Positions 9,497-20,320 of a DNA stretch of 64,000 nucleotides are shown piece by piece. The notes under the pieces are model-generated. The model ran no database searches. It was given only the letters and a program-made list of their open reading frames with translations, and was not told where the DNA came from. Both the position numbers and the translations under genes were made by a program. The stretch spans positions 1-64,000 of the forward strand of contig NZ_BGOW01000003.1 in assembly GCF_003851125.1 (NCBI RefSeq). The letters run 5' to 3'. Position 1 is the first letter of the stretch. Every line of letters begins with the position of its first letter. The stretch comes from Sulfuriferula multivorans (GTDB taxonomy: Bacteria; Pseudomonadota; Gammaproteobacteria; Burkholderiales; Sulfuriferulaceae).

Positions 9497-9979
9497 ATGA
9501 AATCCTCCATCCGCATCGACCATGCCTGCCCTGCCGACGCGCCCGTCGTCGCTGAAATGGTGGGCGAGTTGCTGAATGAAATCATGCGTGCCACGGGCAA
9601 CCAGGCTTTCCATTTCAACCTGGAAGAAACCACGGCTCGACTCAGGACATTTCTCGAACAGGAGAAATACCATGTGCTAATCGCACGCGACGCAACGGCT
9701 GGCACGGAAGTCGGATTCCTTACCTTGTGCGAAAGCTTTGCGCTGTATGCCGAAGGCGCCTACGGAACCATCCCTGAACTGTATGTACGTCCGGAACTGC
9801 GTTCACAGCATGTCGGGCAACAGCTGATTCAGGCTGCCAGAACGTTCGGCCACGCCAGGCAATGGAAACGCCTGGAAGTGACCACGCCGCAACTGCCGCA
9901 ATTTGACCGCACGCTGGCATTCTACGAACGCGAAGGATTCAGCGTCGCCGGCGGACGAAAACTGAAAATGGCTTTATGA
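9497..9979 (+). CDS. GNAT family N-acetyltransferase
   Basis: The 160-aa product begins MKSSIRIDHACPADAPVVAEM and has the GNAT fold: the acetyl-CoA-binding region IPELYVRPELRSQHVGQQLIQAAR around residues 93-118 (usual pattern R/Q-x-x-G-x-G/A, here SQHVGQQ) and the C-terminal FYEREGFSVAGGRKLKM. Acceptor unknown. The ATG at 9497 lies 5 bp after the oxidoreductase stop and its own stop overlaps the msbA start by ATGA, so the three genes are translationally linked. Confidence 0.85.
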   Translation: MKSSIRIDHACPADAPVVAEMVGELLNEIMRATGNQAFHFNLEETTARLRTFLEQEKYHVLIARDATAGTEVGFLTLCESFALYAEGAYGTIPELYVRPELRSQHVGQQLIQAARTFGHARQWKRLEVTTPQLPQFDRTLAFYEREGFSVAGGRKLKMAL

Positions 9980-11730
9980 CTTCAATCCCTCATACCGGTG
10001 TGGCCCTCTATCTGCGCCTGCTGCGCCACGTCCGTCCGTACTGGAAAATGTTTGCCGGAGCGCTGCTGGCGATGGCAGTAACAGCGGCGGCCGAGCCGGC
10101 CATCCCGGCGCTGTTCAAACCGCTGCTGGATGGCAGCTTCGTCAAAAAAGACCCGGACATGATCCGGTTGATTCCGCTGGTGATGATTGCGCTGTTTGTG
10201 GTGCGCGGGCTGGCCGACTTTGCTGCGACGTATGGCATGAACTGGGTCGGCAGCCGGCTGGTGATGGACTTGCGCACGGCGATGTTTCGCAAGCTGGTGG
10301 CGATGCCGACGCGCTTTTACGACGACAGCTCCACCGGCACGCTGATCGCGCATATCGTGTTCAATGTCACCCAGGTCACCCAATCCGCCACCAGCGCAGT
10401 GACGCTGTTGGTGCGCGACACGCTCGCCATCGCCGGGCTGCTGGGCTGGCTGTTGTGGCTGAACTGGAAACTTACACTGATCATCATTGCCATCGCCCCG
10501 CTGGCCATTTTCATTATCCGCACGGTCAGCGGCCGTCTGCGCAATATCAATCGTCAGGCGCAGCAGAATCTGGGCGAGATTACCCACGTGGTGGAAGAGT
10601 CGGTCGGCGCGCACAAGGTGGTGAAAATATTCGGCGGGCAGGATTACGAATTGCAGCGCTTCGGAACAGCGGTAAACAACGCCCGGCGCTATTTCATGAA
10701 GGGCATTTCCGCCGCTGCCGCCAATGGCCCGGTGGTGCAACTGGTGGCTGCGCTGGGCGTGGCGCTGGTGGTGTATATCGCCACCCAGCAGGCGCAGCGC
10801 GGCGAACTCACCGTGGGCGGCTTCGTCTCCTACATGATTGCGATGCTGATGATTTTCGGGCCGGTCAAACGCCTCACCGGCGTGAACGAACAACTGCAGC
10901 GCGGTCTGGCCGCAGCGGAAGTGGTATTCGAGCTGATCGACCGCGACACCGAAACCGACACCGGCACACTGGTGATTGGCCGCGCCCGCGGCGCACTGGA
11001 ATTCCGCCACATTACCCTGGCCTACCCGGACAAACCCATCCCGGCGCTTAACGATATCAACCTCGCCATTCGCCCCGGCGAAACCGTGGCCCTGGTCGGC
11101 GCATCGGGCAGCGGCAAGACCAGCCTGGTCAACCTGATCCCGCGCTTTTATACAGCGGATGCCGGACAGATTCTGCTCGATGATCGCGTCATTACCGACA
11201 TCACGCTGGCCAGCCTGCGCGCCAATATCGCGCTGGTGTCGCAGGACGTGGTGCTGTTCAACGACAGCATTGCGGCCAATATCGCCTATGGCGCGCAAGC
11301 CGGTGCAAGCGAGGCCGACATCATCCGCGCCGCCGAAGCCGCGCACGCCATGGAGTTCATCCGCGAACAGCCGCACGGCCTGCAAACCATGGTCGGCGAG
11401 AACGGCGTCAAACTCTCCGGCGGCCAGCGCCAGCGTATCGCCATCGCGCGCGCACTGCTGAAAGATGCGCCGGTGCTGATCCTCGACGAGGCCACTTCGG
11501 CGCTCGACACCCAGTCCGAGCGCCACGTGCAAGCCGCGCTGGAAACCCTGATGCAGGGCCGCACCACACTGGTCATCGCACACCGCCTGTCCACCATCGA
11601 AAACGCCGACCGTATTGCGGTGATGCAGCAGGGCCGCATCATCGAAATCGGCAGCCACCGCGAACTGCTGGACAAAAACGGCGCCTATGCCCACCTGCAC
11701 CGCCTGCAATTTCACGAGACCAAGTCATGA
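9976..11730 (+). CDS. msbA: Lipid A export ABC transporter MsbA
   Basis: The 584-aa half-transporter flips lipid A-core across the inner membrane. Six transmembrane helices occupy residues ~20-310, starting YWKMFAGALLAMAVTAAAEPA. The nucleotide-binding domain follows with Walker A GASGSGKTSLVNL, the Q-loop VSQDVVLFNDS, signature LSGGQRQRIAIARALL, Walker B VLILDEATSALD and the switch His in VIAHRLSTIE. It overlaps the GNAT gene by 4 bp. No lpxK follows; the next DNA is a short interspersed repeat and ttcA. MsbA is favoured over other exporters by length and the EPAIPALFKPLLDGSF segment. Confidence 0.92.
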   Translation: MTSIPHTGVALYLRLLRHVRPYWKMFAGALLAMAVTAAAEPAIPALFKPLLDGSFVKKDPDMIRLIPLVMIALFVVRGLADFAATYGMNWVGSRLVMDLRTAMFRKLVAMPTRFYDDSSTGTLIAHIVFNVTQVTQSATSAVTLLVRDTLAIAGLLGWLLWLNWKLTLIIIAIAPLAIFIIRTVSGRLRNINRQAQQNLGEITHVVEESVGAHKVVKIFGGQDYELQRFGTAVNNARRYFMKGISAAAANGPVVQLVAALGVALVVYIATQQAQRGELTVGGFVSYMIAMLMIFGPVKRLTGVNEQLQRGLAAAEVVFELIDRDTETDTGTLVIGRARGALEFRHITLAYPDKPIPALNDINLAIRPGETVALVGASGSGKTSLVNLIPRFYTADAGQILLDDRVITDITLASLRANIALVSQDVVLFNDSIAANIAYGAQAGASEADIIRAAEAAHAMEFIREQPHGLQTMVGENGVKLSGGQRQRIAIARALLKDAPVLILDEATSALDTQSERHVQAALETLMQGRTTLVIAHRLSTIENADRIAVMQQGRIIEIGSHRELLDKNGAYAHLHRLQFHETKS

Positions 11731-11739
11731 AACCCATTT

Positions 11740-11855
11740 GCCACAGAGAACACAGAGAAAACCCTTCATTTGGGCAAGCGGCTCGTGTTCTGGATGACCG
11801 AAGCGGCTTGTCTGCAAGCGCCGATTCTCTCTGTGCCCTCTGTGTTCTCTGTGGC
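11740..11855. repeat. Short interspersed element with inverted ccacagagaacacagag ends (copy 2)
   Basis: Bases 11740-11757 read gccacagagaacacagag and 11838-11855 read ctctgtgttctctgtggc, a perfect 18-bp inverted pair bracketing 80 bp. The right arm is extended by a further degenerate copy (ctctctgtgccct). It lies between msbA and ttcA and contains no gene. It matches the ends of the element at 5473-5640. The two arms could form a long stem in RNA and might also act as a transcription barrier, which is inference. Confidence 0.75.
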
Positions 11856-11873
11856 TAAAAGATTTTCAAGAAA

Positions 11874-12620
11874 ATGACCGAACCTGCCATCCAGCCCGTC
11901 AAACCGCCGCGCTCCCTGCTCTCGGCAGCCGGCAAGGCCATCGGCGATTTCGCCATGATCCGCGACGGTGACCGCATCCTGCTGGGCATTTCCGGCGGCA
12001 AGGATTCGCTGTCGCTGCTGCATGTGCTGCTCGATCTGCAACGCCGCGCGCCGGTGAAATTCGAACTCGCCGCCTGTACTGTGGACCCGCAATCGCCGGA
12101 CTACGACCCCAGCGTGTTGAAACCCTACCTGGCGGAGCTGGGTGTGCCGTATTTTTTCGAGAGCCAGCCGGTACTGGAAGAAGCCAAGCGCAACATGGAC
12201 GGCGACTCGTTCTGCGCCTACTGTTCTAGAATGCGGCGTGGAATACTGTATCGCGTCGCGCGTGAAAACCATTACAACGTACTCGCGCTGGCGCAGCATC
12301 TGGACGATCTGGCCGAAACCTTTTTCATGTCCGCCTTCTTCGGCGGCAAGCTGCGCACCATGCAGGCGCATTACACCAACGATGCCGGCGATGTGCGCGT
12401 GATCCGGCCATTCGTGTATGTGCGTGAACGCCAGACCGCCGCCTTCGCCAAACAGGCTGCACTGCCCGTGGTGCCTGAAAATTGCCCGGCCTGCTTCGCC
12501 ATGCCGATGCAGCGCCAAAGCATGAAGCTGCTGCTGGCGGAGCAGGAAAAAGCCCATCCCAAGCTGTTTTCCAGCTTGTTGACGGCGATGCGCCCGCTCA
12601 TGCAAACACCGTCTGCCTGA
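11874..12620 (+). CDS. ttcA: tRNA 2-thiocytidine biosynthesis protein TtcA family
   Basis: The 248-aa product is an ATP pyrophosphatase of the TtcA type that thiolates C32 in certain tRNAs. It has the PP-loop LLGISGGKDSLSLLHVL, the Fe-S cysteine motif SFCAYCSRMRRGILY, and a further Cys in PENCPACF; the LAQHLDDLAETFFM helix is also characteristic. It is shorter than E. coli TtcA (311 aa), as in many betaproteobacterial versions. It is transcribed away from msbA after the interspersed repeat and converges on the GGCT-like gene with a 16-bp gap. Confidence 0.9.
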   Translation: MTEPAIQPVKPPRSLLSAAGKAIGDFAMIRDGDRILLGISGGKDSLSLLHVLLDLQRRAPVKFELAACTVDPQSPDYDPSVLKPYLAELGVPYFFESQPVLEEAKRNMDGDSFCAYCSRMRRGILYRVARENHYNVLALAQHLDDLAETFFMSAFFGGKLRTMQAHYTNDAGDVRVIRPFVYVRERQTAAFAKQAALPVVPENCPACFAMPMQRQSMKLLLAEQEKAHPKLFSSLLTAMRPLMQTPSA

Positions 12621-12636
12621 CTCTAGCGCCGCTTAT

Positions 12637-13395
12637 TCACTCGATCCGGATCGAGCGGAAACGGCGCGGCAGTTCACGCTTCAGCAACGCATCGATCGCG
12701 CCTGCATTGGGCTGGTAAATAAAAGGGCGGCGCGGATAAATTCGGTCGTTCACCCAATGGCTTGACCAGCCATGCGTGGTGGCGATGCATTCGTGCGCAA
12801 AATCACCCAGCTGGAACGCCCGCCCGACTTCCAGGCAGCCGGACAGAAACACATCCACATAGGACTGCACAATGGGGTAGCTTGTGGAGGGTGGCGCGAT
12901 ATTTTGCGGCTTGTTCACATAAATCCAGCGCTCGCCGTCCGGGAGCGGCGATAGATCCAGCGTGGTGATTTGCGCTGCACTGATTTTGACCCGGCAATAG
13001 CCATTCTCCCGGCTGTCCATGGCGGCGATTGCAGATTCATCCGGCAAGGAAAAAAGCACGGCATTCATCGGGGAGCGCGCATCCGCCGACACCCCTAAAA
13101 ACGTAGTGCTGAAACCCGTGGATGAACCGCGTGCAATCCAGGCGCGCCGGAACCCCTGCACGCGCACCGGCACGGCCTCGCCGGCGGCGGGCGCGGTGCG
13201 CTGGCGCGAGGCCCGTTCCAGCAAGCTGCCGTAGCCAACGATATACTGGTTTTTGCCATGTTCCGGATGCGGATGGCATATCTCTTCGGGCGTGCCGGCT
13301 TGTTCAACGCCCTCGATTCGGCTTGCATCTGCCCGCACAAAAGGGCTGGCGAACGCGCCCATAAACACCATGCAAACAATTGCAATTTTTCTCAT
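12637..13395 (-). CDS. Exported gamma-glutamylcyclotransferase-like protein
   Basis: The 252-aa product begins with a signal peptide (MRKIAIVCMVFMGAFASPFVRA). The mature part has the GGCT-fold entry motif YIVGYGSLLERASRQR and VRVQGFRRAWIAR, followed by DESAIAAMDSRENGYCRVKI, where the conserved acidic residue of the family is expected. GGCT-like enzymes release 5-oxoproline from gamma-glutamyl amines, but an exported form has no clear substrate and could have another function. The ATG at 13395 is chosen because it starts directly with the signal peptide; the longer frame adds ten residues. Confidence 0.75.
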   Translation of the reverse strand: MRKIAIVCMVFMGAFASPFVRADASRIEGVEQAGTPEEICHPHPEHGKNQYIVGYGSLLERASRQRTAPAAGEAVPVRVQGFRRAWIARGSSTGFSTTFLGVSADARSPMNAVLFSLPDESAIAAMDSRENGYCRVKISAAQITTLDLSPLPDGERWIYVNKPQNIAPPSTSYPIVQSYVDVFLSGCLEVGRAFQLGDFAHECIATTHGWSSHWVNDRIYPRRPFIYQPNAGAIDALLKRELPRRFRSIRIE

Positions 13396-13475
13396 TCTGT
13401 CAGCCCTGAAATGGGTTGCGGCCATTCGAGCCGCGCGCTCAATGTTACGGTGTCAAGTACGTCAAATTAACAACC

Positions 13476-13490
13476 CCATGTTTAACATGG
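13476..13490. promoter_or_regulatory. Perfect palindrome upstream of the aminotransferase gene
   Basis: CCATGTT-T-AACATGG is a perfect 7-bp inverted repeat with a 1-bp spacer in the gap between the divergent GGCT-like and aminotransferase genes. A TAGAAT at 13514-13519 could be the -10 box for the aminotransferase, which would place the palindrome over or next to the -35 region, as an operator would be. No regulator gene is adjacent. The role is inferred from position only. Confidence 0.4.
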
Positions 13491-13578
13491 TATTTGTAGC
13501 GTGTGAGTTAGGTTAGAATCAAACGTTGTGCTACCGCCACAGTGTTTTAATACACCAACGATAATCCACAGGTCAATC

Positions 13579-14703
13579 ATGCAAAAACCCGATATTCCTT
13601 CCTTTATCCCGCCGCGCCGCACGCTGATGGGGCCTGGTCCGTCCGATGTACCGCAGCGCATTCTCGATGCCATGGCTCGCCCCACCATCGGCCATCTCGA
13701 CCCCGCTTTCGTGGGTATGATGGAACAGATGAAGGAACTGCTGCGTTACGCGTTCCAGACTGAAAACGCGCTCACCATGCCGGTGTCCGCGCCCGGTTCG
13801 GCGGGGATGGAGATGTGCTTTGTAAATCTGGTGGAGCCGGACGACAAAGTCATCGTATGCAAGAACGGCGTATTCGGCGGGCGCATGCTGGAAAACGTGA
13901 AACGCATCGGCGGCGTGCCGGTGGTGGTGGACGATGCCTGGGGCGCGCCAGTGGATACCGCCAAGGTGGAAGAAGCCTTTGCCGCCAACCCGGACGCCAA
14001 GGTGCTGGCATTTGTCCATGCCGAGACCTCGACCGGCGCGCGTTCCGATGCGCATGCATTGGCTGCCATTGCGCACAAATACGGCGCCCTGGTCATTGTC
14101 GATGCCGTCACATCGCTGGCCGGCATCCCGCTGATGGTGGATGAATGGGAGCTTGACGCGGTGTATTCCGGCAGCCAAAAGTGTCTGTCCTGCACCCCCG
14201 GCCTGTCACCTGTGACGTTCAACGAACGCGCCATCGCCAAACTCAAGGCCCGCAAAACCCCGGTGCAAAGCTGGTTCCTCGATCTCAACCTGGTACTGGG
14301 TTACTGGGGCAGCGAGGGCAAGCGTACTTATCACCATACCGCACCGATCAACCCACTCTATGGCCTGCACGAAGCTCTGGTCATGCTGGCCGAGGAGGGC
14401 ATCGAAAACAGCTGGACGCGTCATGCCCACAATCATGCAATGCTGCGCGACGGTTTCGAGATCATGGGCTTGAGATTTGTGGTGGAGGAAGACTACCGCC
14501 TGCCGCAACTGAATACCGTGTATATCCCCGAAGGCGTGGACGACGCCGTTGCACGTACCCGCCTGCTGAACGAGTTCAATCTGGAAATCGGTGCGGGTCT
14601 GGGCGACCTGGCGGGCAAGGTGTGGCGCTTCGGCCTGATGGGGCATACCAGCCGTGCGGAAAATATTGATTACTGCCTGTCGTCGCTGAAACAAGTATTA
14701 TAG
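13579..14703 (+). CDS. Alanine/serine--glyoxylate aminotransferase family protein (class V)
   Basis: The 374-aa product is a PLP-dependent class V aminotransferase. It begins with the family motif [26 protein letters not shown] and has [10 protein letters not shown] (cofactor phosphate binding), [14 protein letters not shown] (Asp contacting the PLP ring) and the PLP lysine K201 in [12 protein letters not shown]. The C-terminal domain has [19 protein letters not shown]. Likely reactions are alanine- or serine-glyoxylate transamination; the donor cannot be told from sequence. The start at 13579 matches the family length. A strong terminator follows, so it is a monocistronic unit. Confidence 0.9.
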   Translation: MQKPDIPSFIPPRRTLMGPGPSDVPQRILDAMARPTIGHLDPAFVGMMEQMKELLRYAFQTENALTMPVSAPGSAGMEMCFVNLVEPDDKVIVCKNGVFGGRMLENVKRIGGVPVVVDDAWGAPVDTAKVEEAFAANPDAKVLAFVHAETSTGARSDAHALAAIAHKYGALVIVDAVTSLAGIPLMVDEWELDAVYSGSQKCLSCTPGLSPVTFNERAIAKLKARKTPVQSWFLDLNLVLGYWGSEGKRTYHHTAPINPLYGLHEALVMLAEEGIENSWTRHAHNHAMLRDGFEIMGLRFVVEEDYRLPQLNTVYIPEGVDDAVARTRLLNEFNLEIGAGLGDLAGKVWRFGLMGHTSRAENIDYCLSSLKQVL

Positions 14704-14724
14704 GCGTCATCTGCGCACTAAATT

Positions 14725-14747
14725 ACGGGGCATCTGCCCCGTTTTTT
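14725..14747 (+). terminator. Rho-independent terminator after the aminotransferase gene
   Basis: An 8-bp GC-rich stem (ACGGGGCA / TGCCCCGT, loop TC) is followed directly by a run of six T. It lies 22 bp after the aminotransferase stop and before the ABC-F gene. Confidence 0.88.
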
Positions 14748-14785
14748 ATTGCTGCACTCTTCAAACAGGCTGGTATACCGTACGC

Positions 14786-16468
<1,683 letters not shown>

Positions 16469-16511
16469 TGCGTGAACTGAAAAACCATGCTGCGTTTTAA
16501 GCGCACCGTAA

Positions 16512-17552
16512 TCAGCCCAAACTTACGCCCATCAACCTGCCGATGAAGTAGGTCGCCGCTCCTGCCGTGGCACCGATGGCCAGCATGCGCAAGCCGCCCA
16601 GTATGGCGTGGCGGCCGGTGAACAGGCTCAGCGTGGCGCCCACTGCAAACAGCGACGCCGCAGTCAGCACCACCGCCGCCAGCAGCGCCGGGTTGCCGCT
16701 GGTAACGAGAAAGGGGGCCAGCGGGATGGCCGCGCCGGCGCAAAACGAAATGAACGAGGAAATCGCCGCGCCCCATGGCGAACCCAGCTCATCCGGGTTG
16801 AGCCCGAGTTCCTCGCGCGCCAGCGTGTCCAGGGCACGAGTCGGGTCGGCGATTAAAGTATCCGCGAGTTTCCTGGCCTCGACCTCGGGAATGCCCTTGG
16901 CGGCATAAATCAGCGCCAGTTCGGCGGCTTCTTCCTGCGGGTACTGGTCGAGTTCTTCGCGCTCCAGACCGATCTGGTATTCGAACATTTCGCGCTGCGA
17001 GCGCATCGAGATGTATTCCCCCGCCGCCATCGAAAACGCGCCCGCCAGCAAGCCGGCCACGCCGGTCAGCACGAGGGTCTGGCTGCTGACCGCTGCGCCA
17101 GCTACGCCGAGAATCAGGCTGGCGTTGGACACCAGGCCATCGTTGATGCCGAACACCGCTGCGCGCAGGTTGCCGTTGCCGCCGTGTCCCTGATGGCGTG
17201 TGCCGACCTCGGCCAGCGAGGTCGGCATGCCGTGGGTGGCAGTGGGCTTGAAATACAGCGACATGCCGCGCACTTTCATCGCTGCCAGAACATGGCGCAT
17301 GGCGCGCGTACCGAGCCGGGGTAACAGCCAGGCAACCAATCGTGTGCGCATATCGGGATGAAAAGCGGTGGGAGGAATGCCGCCTTCCTTGCGGATTTCC
17401 GTAGCCCACAGGTTTGCCTGCCCTTCTGCCGCCTCAGCCAGCTCGCTGAATAAAGCCTGTCGCGGTGTGCCGGATTCGGCTGCAGCTACGGCACGGTACA
17501 GATATACGGAACGTTTTTCTTCCAGCCAGCCTTCAAATGCGTGTGATGTCAT
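16512..17552 (-). CDS. Erythrin-VIT1/CCC1 family iron/manganese transporter
   Basis: The 346-aa product fuses an N-terminal ferritin-like (erythrin) domain, residues ~1-95 (EGWLEEKRSVYLYRAVAAAE and ELAEAAEGQANLW), to a VIT1/CCC1 membrane domain with five hydrophobic segments (GNLRAAVFGINDGLVSNASL, SMAAGEYISMRSQ, and three C-terminal helices). Relatives move Fe2+ or Mn2+ out of the cytosol, with the ferritin-like domain sensing or loading metal. The ATG at 17552 overlaps the patatin gene stop by ATGA, so it is translationally coupled as the last gene of the long minus-strand operon. Why a metal exporter belongs there is unknown. Confidence 0.88.
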   Translation of the reverse strand: MTSHAFEGWLEEKRSVYLYRAVAAAESGTPRQALFSELAEAAEGQANLWATEIRKEGGIPPTAFHPDMRTRLVAWLLPRLGTRAMRHVLAAMKVRGMSLYFKPTATHGMPTSLAEVGTRHQGHGGNGNLRAAVFGINDGLVSNASLILGVAGAAVSSQTLVLTGVAGLLAGAFSMAAGEYISMRSQREMFEYQIGLEREELDQYPQEEAAELALIYAAKGIPEVEARKLADTLIADPTRALDTLAREELGLNPDELGSPWGAAISSFISFCAGAAIPLAPFLVTSGNPALLAAVVLTAASLFAVGATLSLFTGRHAILGGLRMLAIGATAGAATYFIGRLMGVSLG

Positions 17553-20281
17553 GTAGTGATCTTGGCCTGTTTGCGAAAGTCTGCGTCTGCGTGGGCGCGC
17601 AGGATACGGAATAATCCCGCCCACTCATGGTTGGGCAGATCCTGTCCGGCATTGTAATGGTTGCCGAGCAGTTCGCGATAGGCGTCGTCAAACACGTGCG
17701 CCGCAAGGTGGTGGCCGAGCTTGCGGTAGCTCTCGAACTGCGCTTCGTCAAAGTCCTGGTCACTGGTGCGCTGGTGCGGAAAGCCGGGGTTGCTGACCGC
17801 GTAGTTGAACACGTCAGAGGGAATATCGCATGCCAGCGTGGGCTTGAGGTACAGCAGCTGGGCGTCCGGCGCATCGGGATAATGAATGCGGCCGACCGCC
17901 GCCGACCACAGGCTCAAACCCGTGGCGGAGTCCGGGCGCAGCGCGTTGACGTCGATGTCGATGCGCACGCCGAAATCGGTGTAGCACTTGCGAATGGCGT
18001 TGCCGAGATCGTCGAAGTTGAATTTTTCGTCCTGTCCGGCGTCGATGGCGACGATGTAGTTGCAGCGCCGCCGCACCAGTTCGTAAATGCCGAGGTTCTC
18101 GAAATGACCGCCGTCGGACAGATAGACGAACGGCGTATCGCTGTCGGTGAGACCGAACAGTTCGCTCAGCAGGTAGCGCCCGCCCAGTTTCGGGCCATAG
18201 GCGCGCCAGGCGCTGGGGTGGCACGGATTGCCGCTCCAGTGGCCGAGGCGCAGGTTGAACACCGTCATCAGCAAACACAGCGCGGGCGAGCTGTGATAGC
18301 CCATGTTGGGGCTGGCCGCCGCGCCGGAAATCGCCATCGCCGTGCCGAGAAAAGCCCCGTGCGGGCCGAGGTATCCGGCGCTCGGGCGGTAGCCGCCGCG
18401 GCACTTTGCGGTGTTGCTGGCAGTGGTCGCCAGGCTGAAGCCGCAATGGCTGGGGGTGAAGCTGAACGCCGCTGCCTTGCGCTGTTGCCAGGCCAGATCG
18501 CTGCCTTTGACCAGATTGATGGCGGTATTGAAAATCGGATACGGGCGCTGCACCAGATCGGCCAGTGCCAGGTCGTCAGCCGGGTCGAAGCCGGTAAACA
18601 GCTGCGGCGCACGCTCAGGCTGGCGCGAGGCGCCCAGATAGCAGCGCACCAGCCGGTCGCGGTAAAAGTAATACAGTGCAAACAGATTGATATCGACGCG
18701 CCAAGACAGCAGCGCAGCGGCGGCCACACACGCCAGCGCCACCCCCAGCAGCAGCCAGCCGGACACCTGGTTCATGGCGGCAAGGCAATGGTAGGCATAG
18801 TCCTGGACGCTGCTGCCAGGCGCCAGTGCGCGTCCATCCACGTCGCTCAGCGCATATTGCAGCAGCGCGCTGAGCAGGATCAGCAGGCCGCTGATGAACA
18901 CCCACGGCGCGCTTTTCGCCAGCCATTCCTTCCACCACACACTGCCGGGTTTGGCAGTGGCCGGCCCCGAGCCCAGCAGCAGCCCGGTCACGGTGGACGC
19001 CAGCCAGGCGGCGCCGCCGCCATATGCCCAGTGGCTGGCCCACAGCAACAACGGCAGCGCGTAAATGGCGACCACAAACAAAGCCAGCCAGGCCAGCCCG
19101 ATGATCAGTATCCAGCCGCCGAGCCGGCTCCACCATTCGCGCATGGCGTTGGAAAAATCGCGCCCCATGAAGCCGATGTGCGCCACCACCACCAGCGAAA
19201 AAATCTTCAAAATCAGCGGCGTGCCCAGCCCTACCGCCCACCACACGGCCGTCTCGGCGGGCAGATAGCGCAAGCCGTGCACCGCTGCATAAAACAGCAG
19301 TCCGCCCAGTGCGCCCGCCGCCAGCGTGCTGAGCAGCGTCACCAGACTGCTGCGCAGCGGCCGCAGCAGCAGCTCGCGCCGTTCTGCCTGGCCGAATACC
19401 AGACTCAGCAAGCGGCCGTACAGCCACGGCAGCGCGTACAGCAGTGCGGCGGTTTTCATCCATTCCAGCGGCGGCGCGGTGAGCTTTGCGCCGAGCAGAA
19501 AAAAGCCGTAACTGAACAAGGCTGCGGCCAACAGCGTCGGCAACACGATCAGCCTCAGCACCCAGCCTTGCTGACAGTACCAGCGCGGCGTCCCGGTACT
19601 CACCAGATTGAATGAGGTCATCACCACCGCCACCAGCAGACTCAGCCCACCCAGCCCGAAGTAGATCGGGTGCAGCGCATTGAGGGAATGAAACCCGCTC
19701 CACTCCAGCAGCGTACCCAGCCCCGGCAGCTGCAGACCGGCCAGCTGCGGCAGTGCCGCAATCAGCAGCCTGGGCAGCAATAGCAGCGCCGCCACGCTCA
19801 GGATCAGCACGCTCAGATTGAGATACAGATTGCGCAGATAGGTCGCCACCGCGCCCAGCGTATCGGCCGACAGCAGGCCGCTGTGCGGCGTCAGATAATT
19901 GCTGTAGCTGCGCAGAAAGCGCACCGCCGTCAGCTCGTCGCCGCCGCACGCCAGCAGCGGTTCGAGTGCCGCCACGCTGCCGTTGCCCTTGCGCCGGATC
20001 AGCGCCGCCAGCCAGCCGCCGATATAGCCGCCGCCCGACACCGTGGACAGGTAATCGAAGCCGCGCAGCAGCTTGCGTTCAGCCAACGCCTGGATCACGC
20101 CGAGGTTGAAGGTGGCGCTGCGGATGCCGCCGCCGGAGAAGGCCAGGCCGACACGCGGCGCGTTGGCGGGCGTGCCGTCCTGCACGCGCAACGCATCCAG
20201 TACCGCGCGCTCGTGTTGCAGCATCGCCGCCAGCGTGAGGGGGGCATCCGGGTCGGCTGGGTCGGGCTGGGGGGCGGGCAT
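17549..20281 (-). CDS. Membrane-spanning patatin-like phospholipase
   Basis: The 910-aa product starts with a patatin domain: LAFSGGGIRSATFNLGVIQAL (oxyanion hole) and YLSTVSGGGYIGGW with nucleophile Ser82. The catalytic Asp motif SDGGHFENLGIYELVRRR lies far downstream, near residue 735. The two halves of the catalytic dyad are separated by a large insertion (residues ~145-530) with about ten hydrophobic segments, an arrangement seen in some large bacterial patatin-like proteins. It probably cleaves acyl chains from membrane lipids. It is coupled to the VIT gene and follows the amidase gene by 39 bp. Confidence 0.85.
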   Translation of the reverse strand: MPAPQPDPADPDAPLTLAAMLQHERAVLDALRVQDGTPANAPRVGLAFSGGGIRSATFNLGVIQALAERKLLRGFDYLSTVSGGGYIGGWLAALIRRKGNGSVAALEPLLACGGDELTAVRFLRSYSNYLTPHSGLLSADTLGAVATYLRNLYLNLSVLILSVAALLLLPRLLIAALPQLAGLQLPGLGTLLEWSGFHSLNALHPIYFGLGGLSLLVAVVMTSFNLVSTGTPRWYCQQGWVLRLIVLPTLLAAALFSYGFFLLGAKLTAPPLEWMKTAALLYALPWLYGRLLSLVFGQAERRELLLRPLRSSLVTLLSTLAAGALGGLLFYAAVHGLRYLPAETAVWWAVGLGTPLILKIFSLVVVAHIGFMGRDFSNAMREWWSRLGGWILIIGLAWLALFVVAIYALPLLLWASHWAYGGGAAWLASTVTGLLLGSGPATAKPGSVWWKEWLAKSAPWVFISGLLILLSALLQYALSDVDGRALAPGSSVQDYAYHCLAAMNQVSGWLLLGVALACVAAAALLSWRVDINLFALYYFYRDRLVRCYLGASRQPERAPQLFTGFDPADDLALADLVQRPYPIFNTAINLVKGSDLAWQQRKAAAFSFTPSHCGFSLATTASNTAKCRGGYRPSAGYLGPHGAFLGTAMAISGAAASPNMGYHSSPALCLLMTVFNLRLGHWSGNPCHPSAWRAYGPKLGGRYLLSELFGLTDSDTPFVYLSDGGHFENLGIYELVRRRCNYIVAIDAGQDEKFNFDDLGNAIRKCYTDFGVRIDIDVNALRPDSATGLSLWSAAVGRIHYPDAPDAQLLYLKPTLACDIPSDVFNYAVSNPGFPHQRTSDQDFDEAQFESYRKLGHHLAAHVFDDAYRELLGNHYNAGQDLPNHEWAGLFRILRAHADADFRKQAKITT

Positions 20282-20320
20282 GAGCGGTGGCCTTTTTGAT
20301 GTACAGGTTAAAAAACGACG

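Noticed and set aside
12641-12656. Palindrome ctcgatccggatcgag near the ttcA end as a terminator
   Set aside because: It lies within the coding end of the GGCT-like gene and has no T run.
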